In this document: one piece after another, positions 8,665 through 17,046 of the stretch
Numbering within the stretch: the first letter of the stretch is position 1
Layout: every line of letters starts with the position of its first letter
Origin: an uncultured Clostridia bacterium
GTDB lineage: Bacteria; Bacillota; Clostridia; TANB77; CAG-508
NCBI GenBank assembly: GCA_934167685.1
Contig: CAKPLQ010000003.1
Location: 1 to 64,000, forward strand
Length of the DNA stretch: 64,000 nt
Direction of reading: 5' to 3'
Translations under genes and position numbers: made by a program
Notes under the pieces: model-generated
Databases searched by the model: none
What the model saw: the letters and a program-made list of their open reading frames with translations, nothing else
Told to the model about the DNA's origin: nothing

Positions 8665-8976
8665 TTAGATTTTAGAAGCGAGCTCTTTTACAAAGCTCTT
8701 TACCTCTTCTTCTATGCCTACACTACGCATAGATTCCAGAATTCTCTGTTTGACTGGATGACGTTCCTCCTCTCCTGCTGTTAATGGTTTCTGACAAGGT
8801 ACTACAGACATTTCTTCTGCCACTTCATTATATAAATCTGTCACACCTTGTATCTTGCAAATAACAATTGCCCTTATCAACATTTCATTTCCTGGCATCG
8901 CAGGACTTATCCCTGTTGTCCGGACAATTTCTTTTGCTTTCATATACAAACCTGGATAATCACTAATTCTACACAT
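8665..8976 (-). CDS. Small orphan protein with weak Spo0A-C-like pattern
   Basis: A protein of 103 residues. Its first half (EIVRTTGISPAMPG, LIRAIVICKIQGVTDLYNEV) vaguely follows the effector domain of Spo0A (short helix, Gly-rich turn, LREAI-like helix), but the match is weak. Base composition is clearly richer in G+C than the neighbours, suggesting acquisition. It has its own terminator. The triplet at 8920-8922 is an in-frame CGG read as Arg in EIVRTT. Skipping a base there would hit a stop five codons on, so no frameshift is needed, unlike the prophage CGG sites. Function unassigned. Confidence 0.7.
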   Translation of the reverse strand: MCRISDYPGLYMKAKEIVRTTGISPAMPGNEMLIRAIVICKIQGVTDLYNEVAEEMSVVPCQKPLTAGEEERHPVKQRILESMRSVGIEEEVKSFVKELASKI

Positions 8977-9101
8977 ATTTCTTCCTCCCGCTATTAAGCG
9001 CTCTTTTGTTTTTAAGTTACGTCTTATTTATAATAGCACATTTTCCATTTTTTGTCAATAGTTTTAAGATTGTTTTTGTTTTATGTTTACTAGGGTAGCT
9101 T

Positions 9102-9572
9102 TTAGAAAAATATCATATACGTTAATAATGCTAATACTCCAGCTTTTTTCATATCTTCTGTCATAAATACATCTGTTGTAGTTTCCTCATTTTTCTCATC
9201 AACAATAGAAATATCATACGCTTTTATGTCTTGCATCTTAAAATATGTTTCAAAGCTTTTAACTTCATTTTCTCTTAAGTTTCCAATTTCTACATATTCT
9301 GTTGCTACTACATTTCCACTATCTGCATATAAATCTATTTTCAAAAATTTTCCGCTCAAATCATTTTCAGCACTATTAACAACTGTTCCTTTTATTCTTC
9401 CATTTACTTTTGTCGCTTCTGCATTCTTTACTACAATTTGACTTGGAATTTCATTCTTTTTTTTCAATTCTTTATATGTAGAGTTAACTCCATAATATAT
9501 TAAAATATCTGATAAAATCCAAAATAGTATTAACCAAATTGCATATTTGGCAAATGTTTTCATTCTACTCAT
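9102..9572 (-). CDS. Membrane-anchored FxLYD-like domain protein
   Basis: A protein of 156 residues with an N-terminal membrane helix (about 8-28) and an Ig-like extracellular region resembling the FxLYD domain (GRIKGTVVNSAENDL, LKIDLYADSGNVV, then EIGNLRENEVKSFETYF). A short hydrophobic C-terminus (VLALLTYMIFF) may be a second anchor. Proteins of this type are common and uncharacterised in Clostridia. It appears monocistronic. Confidence 0.7.
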   Translation of the reverse strand: MSRMKTFAKYAIWLILFWILSDILIYYGVNSTYKELKKKNEIPSQIVVKNAEATKVNGRIKGTVVNSAENDLSGKFLKIDLYADSGNVVATEYVEIGNLRENEVKSFETYFKMQDIKAYDISIVDEKNEETTTDVFMTEDMKKAGVLALLTYMIFF

Positions 9573-9726
9573 AAAAATCCTCCATCACTTTTATTTCTAC
9601 TCCATTATACAATATTTTTCCTCAATTTACAAGTTTTTCATAGTTTTTTAAAAAGATTATGTTACAATTTATTTTTTAACATTTTCAAATCTAAATAATA
9701 TTATATAAAATGAAAGGAGTTTTTAT

Positions 9727-10422
9727 ATGGATTATGAATTAATGATGAATGGAACTGTAAAAATCGGCCAACACGCACCTGACTTCACATCAGAAACTAC
9801 ATATGGACCTATTAACTTAAATGACTATAAAGGAAAGTGGTTAGTATTTTTCTCTCACCCTGGAGACTTTACCCCCGTGTGTACTACTGAAATGATTGCA
9901 TTTGCAAATGCATGCTCATATTTTGAAAAGTTAAATACTTGTCTATTAGGACTAAGCATTGACAGCAATGCATCACATTTAGCTTGGATGCATGATATTT
10001 ACTGCATGACAGGTATTGTTCTACCTTTCCCAATAGTTGCAGATAGAAATGGTTCTATTGCTAGAAAATATGGAATGATATCTAATGATATTAGTTCTAC
10101 TGAAACAGTTAGAAATGTCTTTATTATTGATGATAAAGGTATTATTAGAACTATTCTTGTATATCCTCTAAATATAGGACGATTTATACCTGAAATATTG
10201 AGAATTATTCAAGCTTTACAAATGGCAGATTGCGCCAAAGGTTCTACCCCTGCTAATTGGATGCCTGGTCAGCCCGTTATTATGTCCTCTCCAAGAACAT
10301 ATCCTCAATTACAAGAACGTTTAAATTATATAGACCAAAATAATAATGGTATGAGTTGGTATTTAAGTTTTAAAGAACCTCCTCAAATCTGTGATAAGAC
10401 TGATAAATGCCTTGATGAGTAA
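9727..10422 (+). CDS. Peroxiredoxin (AhpC/TSA, Prx6-like)
   Basis: Reduces peroxides through a peroxidatic cysteine, Cys52, in the motif HPGDFTPVCTTEM. The protein has 231 residues and the extended C-terminal arm of Prx6-type enzymes (WMPGQPVI). Arg133 or a neighbour in ETVRNVFIID is the usual active-site Arg. The C-terminal tail carries two further cysteines (ICDKTDKC), which could act as resolving residues. AAAGGAG precedes the ATG. It is monocistronic with a strong terminator. Confidence 0.92.
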   Translation: MDYELMMNGTVKIGQHAPDFTSETTYGPINLNDYKGKWLVFFSHPGDFTPVCTTEMIAFANACSYFEKLNTCLLGLSIDSNASHLAWMHDIYCMTGIVLPFPIVADRNGSIARKYGMISNDISSTETVRNVFIIDDKGIIRTILVYPLNIGRFIPEILRIIQALQMADCAKGSTPANWMPGQPVIMSSPRTYPQLQERLNYIDQNNNGMSWYLSFKEPPQICDKTDKCLDE

Positions 10423-10430
10423 TTATTTCA

Positions 10431-10461
10431 AAAAGCACACTTAAATTAAAAGTGTGCTTTT
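10431..10461. terminator. Bidirectional terminator
   Basis: AAAAGCACACTT pairs with AAGTGTGCTTTT between the convergent peroxiredoxin and phosphodiesterase genes. Confidence 0.88.
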
Positions 10462-10465
10462 AAAA

Positions 10466-11005
10466 TTATTTATTATAATTAATCTCTTCTATTATATTTC
10501 CATCAACATCTTTCAAAATAATCTTATGCTCATCTATAGTTAAATAGCTATGAGCAGTATTATTTTTAGGTAAAGAAATTGAACCACTATTTACAAAAAT
10601 AACTCCATTTTCCTTTTCGATAAAACCTGTATGAAGATGTCCATAAACAAGTACATCTATGTTTTCAGGAACATTATCCATATTATATATATGACCATGT
10701 GTAAAGAAAAATCTTGCTCCACCTATTGTTAATTCAATCTTATCATGAAACTTAAAATCTGAAATCATTTCATCAACTTCTGCATCGCAATTTCCTCTTA
10801 TACATAAAATCTTATCTTTATAATCATTCAAAATTCCAGCTACCTTCATTGGAGAATATTCCTCTGTCAACGAGTTTCTTGGTCCATGATAATATAAATC
10901 TCCTAAAAGAATAATTTGGTCTGGTTTTTCTTTTTCATATATTTCTTTAAATTTCTTTGCATAATAATATGAGCCATGTATATCTGATACAACTAAAAAT
11001 TTCAT
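10466..11005 (-). CDS. YfcE/MJ0936-type metallophosphodiesterase
   Basis: A protein of 179 residues with the calcineurin-like two-metal motifs in order: SDIHGSYYYAKKF, LLGDLYYHGPRN, IRGNCDAEVDE, FTHGHIYN and LVYGHLHTGF. The family hydrolyses phosphodiesters such as bis-pNPP; the physiological substrate is unknown. It lies two bases downstream of the ATPase gene and is probably co-transcribed. Confidence 0.88.
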   Translation of the reverse strand: MKFLVVSDIHGSYYYAKKFKEIYEKEKPDQIILLGDLYYHGPRNSLTEEYSPMKVAGILNDYKDKILCIRGNCDAEVDEMISDFKFHDKIELTIGGARFFFTHGHIYNMDNVPENIDVLVYGHLHTGFIEKENGVIFVNSGSISLPKNNTAHSYLTIDEHKIILKDVDGNIIEEINYNK

Positions 11006-11007
11006 TT

Positions 11008-13806
11008 TTATTCTCCTTTAACAGTATTAATTTTAAATAATTTCATTAATTCTACAATCACAACTGGAGCAATAATCAAAGCAATTGTCTCAATCATATT
11101 ATTCATTGGTAATATTGGAATACTAAATATATGTCTTAATGCAGGTACTGCTAATATTATTGCCATTAAAAATGCAGAAGCTAAGACTGCCCAAATTAAT
11201 ATTGAATTTCCAAGTATTCCTGTTTTAAATATTGAATTTTTATTATCACGTATATTAAATACATGAACTAATTCTGAAAATGCCAATACCATAAATGCCA
11301 TCGTTTGGCCAATTTCTATTTTAGTTTCTTCCTTTGATACATATTCTCCACCATTTGCTAGAATTTCTTCCAAATTATCTATTTCTTCAACAGCTATAGT
11401 CTCACCCTCGTATTTTACCATAGTTGGTAATTTGCTGTCTGGTGTTGCTAAACCAATTATAAATGCAGATAGTGTTAAAATTCCAATCATTGCACCTTGA
11501 TAGATAATTCTAAATGTTCTACCTTTTGTAAATATTCCTTCATCTTTTTTTATCGGCTTTCTATCCATCACATCTCTATTAGCAGGATCAAATGCTAATG
11601 CTAATGCAGGAAATGTATCGGTTACAAGATTTATCCATAATATATGAATAGGAAGTAATAATTGAATCATTGTTACATCTGATATACCAAATGTTTTAGC
11701 AATTAGTGGTGCAAATAATGTTGCTAATAATAGTACAATAACTTCACCAACATTGCAAGAAATCAAGAATTGTATTACTTTTAATATATTATCATAAATA
11801 CGTCTTCCTTCTTCTACTGCTGATACTATTGTTGCAAAATTATCATCTGTTAATATAACATCTGCTGCTTCTTTAGCAACCTCTGTTCCAACTTTTCCCA
11901 TTGCACATCCAATGTCTGCTGTTTTTAATGCAGGACTATCATTTACTCCATCACCTGTCATAGCAACTATTTCTCCATTAGCCTGCCATGCTTTAACTAT
12001 ACGAACTTTATGTTCTGGTGATACTCTTGCATATACTGAATATTTTCTTATATTTTTAGTTAATTCTTCATCAGATATTTTATCTAATTCTAATCCAGTT
12101 AATGCTTCATCTTCATTTTCTAATATTCCTAATTTTTTTGCAATTGCAACTGCTGTAATTTTATGGTCACCAGTAATCATTACAGTTTTTATTCCAGCAT
12201 GTTTACATTTTTCAACTGCTTTTTTAGCTTCTTCTCTTGGCGGATCTATCATTCCTACCATCCCAATGAATGTTAATTCACTTTCAATTGTTTCCATTTC
12301 TTCTTTTGATGGCATATGGTCAATATCTTTATATGCAAATGCTAATACTCTTAATGCATCTTTTGCCATATTTTCGTTATTTTCTCTTATCCATCTTGAA
12401 TAATCTTCTAAGTTAGTTCTTATTTCACCTTTAAATAGATATGAATTACATCTAGCTAAAAGTTCATCAACTCCACCTTTTGTATATACTCTATATTTTC
12501 CATTATTTTCATTAACTGTTGTCATCAATTTTCTATTAGAATCAAATGGAACTTCTTCAACCCTTGGATTTTCTCTAACAATTGCCTCTTGATATTCTAA
12601 GTTAAATGCCATATCTATTAATGCTGTTTCTGTTGGATCTCCTGCAAGTTCTCCAGTTTCTAACATTCTTGAATCATTACATAACATACAGTTATATACT
12701 AATTTATTAAAATCTTCTGTAGTTTCTACTTTATCTACATCAACTGTTACATCATTACAAAATACTTTTTCCACAGTCATTTTGTTTTGTGTTAATGTTC
12801 CTGTTTTGTCTGAACAAATTACTGTACTACTTCCTAATGTTTCTACTGCTGGTAATTTTTTAACAATAGCATTTTTCTTTACCATTTTTTGAACGCCTAT
12901 TGCTAATACAATTGTTGATACTGCTACTAATCCTTCTGGGATTACTGCTACAGCTAAAGAAACTGCTGTCATAAACATACTTATTACATCTTTTCCTTGT
13001 AATAATCCTAACACGAAAATAAATGCACATATTGCAAGTGCTGCAATTCCTAATGTTTTTCCTAAACTATTTAGTCTTCTTTGAAGTGGTGTTTCTTGTT
13101 TTTCCGTATTATTTAACATTCCAGCAATTTTACCAACTTCTGTATTCATTCCTGTTTCTACTACAATTGCTTTTCCTCTACCATAAGTAATTAAGCTAGA
13201 AGAAAATAGCATATTTACTCTATCTCCAATTCCTATTTCTTCTCCTTTTATAGCTTCTATTGACTTTTCAACTGGTACCGATTCTCCTGTTAATGAACTT
13301 TCTTGAGATTTTAAATTTACTGCCTCTATTATTCTTAAATCTGCTGATACATAATCACCAGTTTCTATTATTACAAGATCTCCTGGCACTAGCTCTCTTG
13401 CAGGAATAACCTGTTCTTTTCCATCTCTAACAACTTTTGCCGCATGTTCACTTAATTTTCTTAATGCTTCTAATGATTTTTCTGCTTTGCTTTCTTGTGC
13501 AACTCCAATAACTGCATTCAATAGCACTACTATTAGTATTATTATTGTATCTGTAAATCCTTCTCCTTGTGCAACTCCTACTACTCCAGATACAATGGCA
13601 GCTATTATTAATACTATTATTGAAAAATCCTTAAATTGAGCTATAAACTTTTTAATTAATGGTTCTTTTTTCTTTTCTTGTAATTCATTTTCACCATATT
13701 TAGATTTGTTTTCTTCTACTTGTTTACTGTTTAAACCATTTTCTAAGTCTGTTTTTAATTCTGTTTCAACATCTTTTACTTCTTTGTTAAACCAATTTTT
13801 TTCCAT
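11008..13806 (-). CDS. P-type Ca2+-transporting ATPase (P2 family)
   Basis: A cation pump of 932 residues. Its architecture is N-terminal cation-ATPase domain (KYGENELQEKKKEP), actuator TGES (SSLTGESVPVE), phosphorylation site DKTGTLT near residue 330 and the ion-site motif AVIPEGL. The nucleotide domain follows with KGGVDELL, then the hinge MTGDGVNDSPALKTADIG and about ten membrane helices. The C-terminal segment (HVFNIRDNKN) is typical of SERCA/PMR1-like bacterial pumps. It exports Ca2+ (or possibly Mn2+) from the cytoplasm. It is the last chromosomal gene before attL. Confidence 0.92.
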   Translation of the reverse strand: MEKNWFNKEVKDVETELKTDLENGLNSKQVEENKSKYGENELQEKKKEPLIKKFIAQFKDFSIIVLIIAAIVSGVVGVAQGEGFTDTIIILIVVLLNAVIGVAQESKAEKSLEALRKLSEHAAKVVRDGKEQVIPARELVPGDLVIIETGDYVSADLRIIEAVNLKSQESSLTGESVPVEKSIEAIKGEEIGIGDRVNMLFSSSLITYGRGKAIVVETGMNTEVGKIAGMLNNTEKQETPLQRRLNSLGKTLGIAALAICAFIFVLGLLQGKDVISMFMTAVSLAVAVIPEGLVAVSTIVLAIGVQKMVKKNAIVKKLPAVETLGSSTVICSDKTGTLTQNKMTVEKVFCNDVTVDVDKVETTEDFNKLVYNCMLCNDSRMLETGELAGDPTETALIDMAFNLEYQEAIVRENPRVEEVPFDSNRKLMTTVNENNGKYRVYTKGGVDELLARCNSYLFKGEIRTNLEDYSRWIRENNENMAKDALRVLAFAYKDIDHMPSKEEMETIESELTFIGMVGMIDPPREEAKKAVEKCKHAGIKTVMITGDHKITAVAIAKKLGILENEDEALTGLELDKISDEELTKNIRKYSVYARVSPEHKVRIVKAWQANGEIVAMTGDGVNDSPALKTADIGCAMGKVGTEVAKEAADVILTDDNFATIVSAVEEGRRIYDNILKVIQFLISCNVGEVIVLLLATLFAPLIAKTFGISDVTMIQLLLPIHILWINLVTDTFPALALAFDPANRDVMDRKPIKKDEGIFTKGRTFRIIYQGAMIGILTLSAFIIGLATPDSKLPTMVKYEGETIAVEEIDNLEEILANGGEYVSKEETKIEIGQTMAFMVLAFSELVHVFNIRDNKNSIFKTGILGNSILIWAVLASAFLMAIILAVPALRHIFSIPILPMNNMIETIALIIAPVVIVELMKLFKINTVKGE

Positions 13807-13873
13807 TAATATCTTTCCTTTCTTTAGCTATTTTATATATTATAACCATTTTATAGAAATTATATAAAAAACA

Positions 13874-13917
13874 AGACTTCTAAAGAAAAAACTTTTACAT
13901 CTTTTCTTTAAAAGTCT
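13874..13917. terminator. Long imperfect hairpin upstream of the ATPase gene
   Basis: AGACTT-TAAAGAAAA pairs with TTTTCTTTA-AAGTCT across about 15 bases. The 100 bases from here to attL contain no gene; a second weak hairpin (GATTTTC / GAAAATC) lies at about 13950-13979 and may end the tRNA transcript of the uninserted chromosome. Confidence 0.5.
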
Positions 13918-14021
13918 CGTTCACTTTTATTTAAAGCTTGCTAACCAGATTTTCTACCCTAATTCCTTAGGAAAATCGCGACTGTTGATTAACAATTTAA
14001 AACTACTCCCTTTTAAGGTTA

Positions 14022-14063
14022 TATAATATATTGGTGACCCCTACGGGAATCGAACCCATGATT
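14022..14063. repeat. attL: 42-bp direct repeat, tRNA-Glu 3' fragment
   Basis: Identical over 42 bases to 56311-56352. It contains the CCA end, acceptor 3' strand, T arm and beginning of the variable/anticodon region of tRNA-Glu, but not the rest, so it is not a second tRNA gene. Confidence 0.96.
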
Positions 14064-14160
14064 AATTTTTAACTCTTTTTACTTTTTCACAAATCTGTCT
14101 AAACACTGGATTTTTAACGTTTTTACATTAAAGTCCTTTACAGTTATTCTTAGTTATAAA

Positions 14161-14186
14161 AAACTAAAGTGTTAAAAAAGTGTTAA
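14161..14186 (+). repeat. Integrase arm-type repeat, left
   Basis: A 26-base sequence containing two copies of AAGTGTTAA-like units, identical to 56232-56257 at the other end. Two identical copies inside the two ends suggest arm-type binding sites of the tyrosine integrase. The rest of 14064-14219 is AT-rich and without a gene. Confidence 0.65.
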
Positions 14187-14219
14187 TTAATTACAAGACG
14201 TATTATACATATATTATTA

Positions 14220-14354
14220 CTAATTGTCAAGCTTTATTTGTAAATATTTCTCATATTCTTCTCTTGTTATCCATTTTCTCTTGTTAAAATATTTTTCAAA
14301 ATCTTCATTACTTATAATTAGTTCTTCCATTATTTCATTTTCTACTACATTCAT
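14220..14354 (-). CDS. Small phage protein, 44 residues
   Basis: A short acidic/basic helical protein beginning MNVVENEIMEEL with a very strong AGGAGAGGT site upstream. No family is recognised. It is the leftmost prophage gene, and a TCCACTATGGTGGA operator lies about 45 bases upstream, so it is probably controlled by the XRE regulator at 14465-14666. Confidence 0.65.
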   Translation of the reverse strand: MNVVENEIMEELIISNEDFEKYFNKRKWITREEYEKYLQIKLDN

Positions 14355-14399
14355 ACTACCTCTCCTTTCGAATATGGTGTATAAATATAACCAAGTCCA

Positions 14400-14413
14400 T
14401 CCACTATGGTGGA
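14400..14413. promoter_or_regulatory. Operator TCCACTATGGTGGA, copy 1
   Basis: Inverted repeat TCCAC-TATG-GTGGA, identical to 14719-14732. The two copies flank the XRE gene. Confidence 0.65.
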
Positions 14414-14464
14414 TATTTTATGAAAGTGTCAATTTCATATACAAAAAAAATAAAATAGTACTTT

Positions 14465-14666
14465 TTAGGGTACTATTCTATATAATTCATCTAAATCTAT
14501 ATTCAATGCTTGTGCTATTATTATTGCATTACTAAAAGACGGTTCTTTCTCATTTCGTTCTATATAATTCAAATGTGAACTTGATATGCCTGTTATTTTT
14601 GATAACTTCTCTAGACTATATCCGCTTTTTAATTCTTATCTCTTTCAATAATATTTCTATTCTCAT
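14465..14666 (-). CDS. XRE-family regulator, needs +1 shift at CGG
   Basis: In the initial frame the protein stops after 16 residues (codon order AAG CGG ATA TAG). Skipping the C at 14624 gives AAG GGA TAT AGT and a complete 66-residue helix-turn-helix protein: IRIKKGYSLEKLSKIT, SSSHLNYIERNEKEPS, IIIAQALNIDLDELYRI. This is a textbook XRE fold, so the downstream frame is certainly coding. GGTGG lies just before the ATG at 14666. Two identical palindromes flank the gene, consistent with autoregulation. It could be a pseudogene by one inserted base, but the same CGG pattern recurs in six other prophage genes. Confidence 0.85.
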
Positions 14667-14718
14667 TTTTCCACCTTCAGCTTTAGTATGCTTAATTTTT
14701 TATATAACATACTTTTTA

Positions 14719-14732
14719 TCCACTATGGTGGA
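14719..14732. promoter_or_regulatory. Operator TCCACTATGGTGGA, copy 2
   Basis: Second copy of the palindrome, about 53 bases upstream of the XRE start codon, in position to control the regulator's own promoter. Confidence 0.65.
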
Positions 14733-14751
14733 AATGTAATATTTTCTAAAA

Positions 14752-14777
14752 AAAGAGAAGTACTAAAACTTCTCTTT
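14752..14777 (-). terminator. Hairpin with T-run on the minus strand
   Basis: AAAGAGAAGT pairs with ACTTCTCTTT over a 6-base loop and is followed by seven T residues on the minus strand. No protein gene lies immediately upstream on that strand, so it may end a short RNA or insulate the XRE module from readthrough. Confidence 0.55.
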
Positions 14778-14871
14778 CGGTATTCTTATTTGCTTCTTAT
14801 TTATTATAGCATTTTTATGTTGAGTTATCTGTCGAAGTTTGTCTTAGTTTTTACATTTTTTAGCATTTTTC

Positions 14872-14900
14872 TTGACTTTATTAGTCTATCTCTATATAAT
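14872..14900 (+). promoter_or_regulatory. Strong promoter of the left-end accessory gene
   Basis: TTGACT and perfect TATAAT separated by 17 bases, directly upstream of the gene at 14927 and pointing against the surrounding late genes. Confidence 0.8.
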
Positions 14901-14926
14901 ACTCTTATCAAGAGAGGATGTTGAAA

Positions 14927-15862
14927 ATGTGTTATTGGTACAATTTAAAAAATAAATTAAAAATCCTAACTAATTATATATACAATTTATTAAAAATATT
15001 ATTTTTTGATAGTTTGAAAATTATAGGTGTTATTATTATTATCTTTATAGTATTCTCTGCTTCAGTTTTTATTTTCAATAAATGTGATATTCAAACACCT
15101 GCTGATATGGAAAGTCAGGAAATCTTTATTTATGGTATTAGCTTGAGCAATTGGGGAACTTGGATTACATTGATAGGTTTAATTTTTACAGCTATTTGGT
15201 CGATGCATCAATATATAAGAAGCAGAAACTTAAGTCAACAAGAAAAAGCTTCATTAATAGCTCAAGATTTTGCAGGTAATCTAATAGAACGAATGAGTCT
15301 AATTTCTGGTGTTTTAATGCAAAATCAAGAAGTTCAAAGGATAATTAAAATTATTGACGCAAACAACATTAGTCAATTCACAAGAATTGAAGCAAAAGAA
15401 ATTTTTGATAATGCAAATTGTTTTGATGACTTTTCAAAAATCTTAAAGTCAAAGAAAACCCAGCAAAGATACAATAAAATTTTAAATGAAAATTATAATA
15501 ATAAAGAAAAAGAAAGATTCGATAGTAATTTTAATGTATTAGTAAGTAACACTCTTAATCAGCTTGAAGCAATCTGTATAAATATTAGCAGCGAAGCTGC
15601 TGGATCTCAATTCATCTATGAATCGCTACACCAAATGTTTCTTAGTACAATAGAAATATTGTATTTAAAAATTTCAGACTCTAATTGTAACAATGTCGAT
15701 AAATACTATACTAATGTTATCTCGGTTTACAATATGTGGAACCTTCAAAAAAGTAAAGACATTAAAAAATTAGCAAAAACAAGTAAGAAAATTCAAAAAC
15801 TTGAAAACAAAATGGATAAAGAAATAAAAAATCTTTTAAATAAGCAAACTAAAACAGTCTAA
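14927..15862 (+). CDS. Two-helix membrane protein, prophage accessory gene
   Basis: A protein of about 311 residues on the opposite strand to the late genes, with its own promoter and terminator; this is the layout of a moron expressed from the lysogen. Two membrane helices (about 30-50 and 75-95) are followed by about 210 cytoplasmic residues without a recognised motif, rich in helix, ending in a Lys-rich coiled coil. ATG at 14927 is chosen for spacing from AGAGAGG; ATG at 14918 is too close. Superinfection exclusion or phage defence is a reasonable guess from position only. Confidence 0.75.
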   Translation: MCYWYNLKNKLKILTNYIYNLLKILFFDSLKIIGVIIIIFIVFSASVFIFNKCDIQTPADMESQEIFIYGISLSNWGTWITLIGLIFTAIWSMHQYIRSRNLSQQEKASLIAQDFAGNLIERMSLISGVLMQNQEVQRIIKIIDANNISQFTRIEAKEIFDNANCFDDFSKILKSKKTQQRYNKILNENYNNKEKERFDSNFNVLVSNTLNQLEAICINISSEAAGSQFIYESLHQMFLSTIEILYLKISDSNCNNVDKYYTNVISVYNMWNLQKSKDIKKLAKTSKKIQKLENKMDKEIKNLLNKQTKTV

Positions 15863-15880
15863 TATTAGACTGTTTTGTTT
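15851..15880. terminator. Perfect palindromic bidirectional terminator
   Basis: AAAACAGTCTAAT and its exact complement without spacer, flanked by A- and T-runs. It ends both the accessory gene and the small leftward gene at 15865. Confidence 0.85.
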
Positions 15881-15954
15881 TTTTCTTTATCTTCTTTAGA
15901 CGTTGTTTTATCATTCTTTATTTCTTCATATTCTTTTAACCATTCTTGATACAT
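15865..15954 (-). CDS. 29-residue peptide, last gene of the late operon
   Basis: Starts MYQEWLKEYEEIKNDK and is highly charged. The ribosome site GGAGGGAT is strong, which is the main support. The 235 bases to its right, up to the endolysin terminator, hold no other gene. Confidence 0.45.
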   Translation of the reverse strand: MYQEWLKEYEEIKNDKTTSKEDKEKNKTV

Positions 15955-16190
15955 ATAAATCCCTCCCTCATAATATTTCTACTTTTTGTAAAATATTATT
16001 ATGATTTACTAAATTATATGAATATTTTTTCGAAAAGTCAATACTTTTTTTAGTTTTTTGTAAACAATATTCGACATTTTTCTTTTTATTAAAATCACTG
16101 TTTTTTCAACCTTTCAAAATCCATTTTAAGCCATTTTTATTTTTGATTAGTATAGTTTTATGCCTTGATTTCAACCATAAAACGCAAAAA

Positions 16191-16222
16191 AGAGGTAGGC
16201 CGAAATTAATCAGCTTACCTCT
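16191..16222 (-). terminator. Terminator after the endolysin gene
   Basis: AGAGGTA-GC arms around a 12-base loop with T-rich flanks on both strands, 12 bases beyond the endolysin stop. Confidence 0.8.
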
Positions 16223-16233
16223 AATTTTTTATA

Positions 16234-16977
16234 TTATTTTACACATCTTACATCTACTGCAAAACCAATTTTATAATTTCCATTTTTAGTCGGATAACGA
16301 ACCATTGGTGCTCCATTAAATATTCCAAAACACTCACACTCTTCATATTTATTTAGGCTACCAATTTTTAATGTATGTTGACAATCAGCGTAGATTGGCT
16401 CTACTGTTTTTCCATTTTTAAATCTATACATAGGTACTTCTTCACTCCCTTTTTCTTCTTTTACAGCTGTATTAACTGTGGCTTGTCCAAGCCTATTTGC
16501 AACATCATTTTTTAGCTTAATCCATTCTTTTTCATTTCTTACATAGTAACGTGGACATTCTTTCCCTGTTACATCATAATGTCTTATAATATTATCTACA
16601 GTTAATCCATATCTGTTACAAATATCTGCACATAATTCTACTAAACTATTATATGTAGCCTCATTGAATTTGCCATCCCAGTCAGGATGGCAATCTTCTA
16701 TTCCGATTGATTTTCTGTTCATTGAATAACTACCTGCGTGGAAGGCCACTTCATTTTCGGGTATACATCTTATTATTTCGCCGTTTAATCCAATCACATA
16801 ATGACTTGAAGCATATGTTTTATGTGAGTCTTTTAAGTTCTCAAAGTAGTTTCTATTAGCGATAGCAGAACTTCCTGCATTTCCTACCCAATGGACTACT
16901 ATATTTTTTATAACTCCTTGTTTTTCTCCACTTCTTGAATAAGGATTAATTGTTAATAGTTTATCTTGAATTTCCAT
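16234..16977 (-). CDS. Endolysin: N-acetylmuramoyl-L-alanine amidase
   Basis: Cleaves the amide bond between muramic acid and the stem peptide to lyse the host. The protein has 247 residues. The N-terminal Amidase_2/PGRP domain (about 1-145) carries zinc ligands in VVHWVGNAG and RHYDVTGKECPR plus SSHYVIGLNGEIIRCI and SIGIEDCHPDWDG. A C-terminal domain of about 65 residues (MYRFKNGKTVEPIYADCQ) is a likely wall-binding module. There is no signal peptide, so export depends on the holin two genes upstream. Its ATG overlaps the stop of a 22-codon gene, indicating coupled translation. Confidence 0.92.
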   Translation of the reverse strand: MEIQDKLLTINPYSRSGEKQGVIKNIVVHWVGNAGSSAIANRNYFENLKDSHKTYASSHYVIGLNGEIIRCIPENEVAFHAGSYSMNRKSIGIEDCHPDWDGKFNEATYNSLVELCADICNRYGLTVDNIIRHYDVTGKECPRYYVRNEKEWIKLKNDVANRLGQATVNTAVKEEKGSEEVPMYRFKNGKTVEPIYADCQHTLKIGSLNKYEECECFGIFNGAPMVRYPTKNGNYKIGFAVDVRCVK

Positions 16978-17045
16978 TATTCATTAGCCTCCCCTCTTGC
17001 ATCTTCTTCGGCTAATTCCATTGTTTCTACAATTTCTTCTTCCAT
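16977..17045 (-). CDS. 22-residue acidic peptide between holin and endolysin
   Basis: Encodes MEEEIVETMELAEEDARGEANE, followed by TAATG, so its stop overlaps the endolysin start. GGAGGG precedes it. It probably serves as a coupling leader for the endolysin. Confidence 0.5.
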   Translation of the reverse strand: MEEEIVETMELAEEDARGEANE

Positions 17046-17046
17046 A

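Noticed and set aside
8665..8976. Genome-wide loss of CGG as a sense codon
   Set aside because: Three chromosomal genes in this window contain in-frame CGG in otherwise intact frames, so a simple unassigned codon for the whole cell is not supported by this window.
14022..14063. Second tRNA gene at the left end
   Set aside because: Only the 3' part of tRNA-Glu is present; beyond base 14063 the sequence no longer forms an anticodon arm or D arm.
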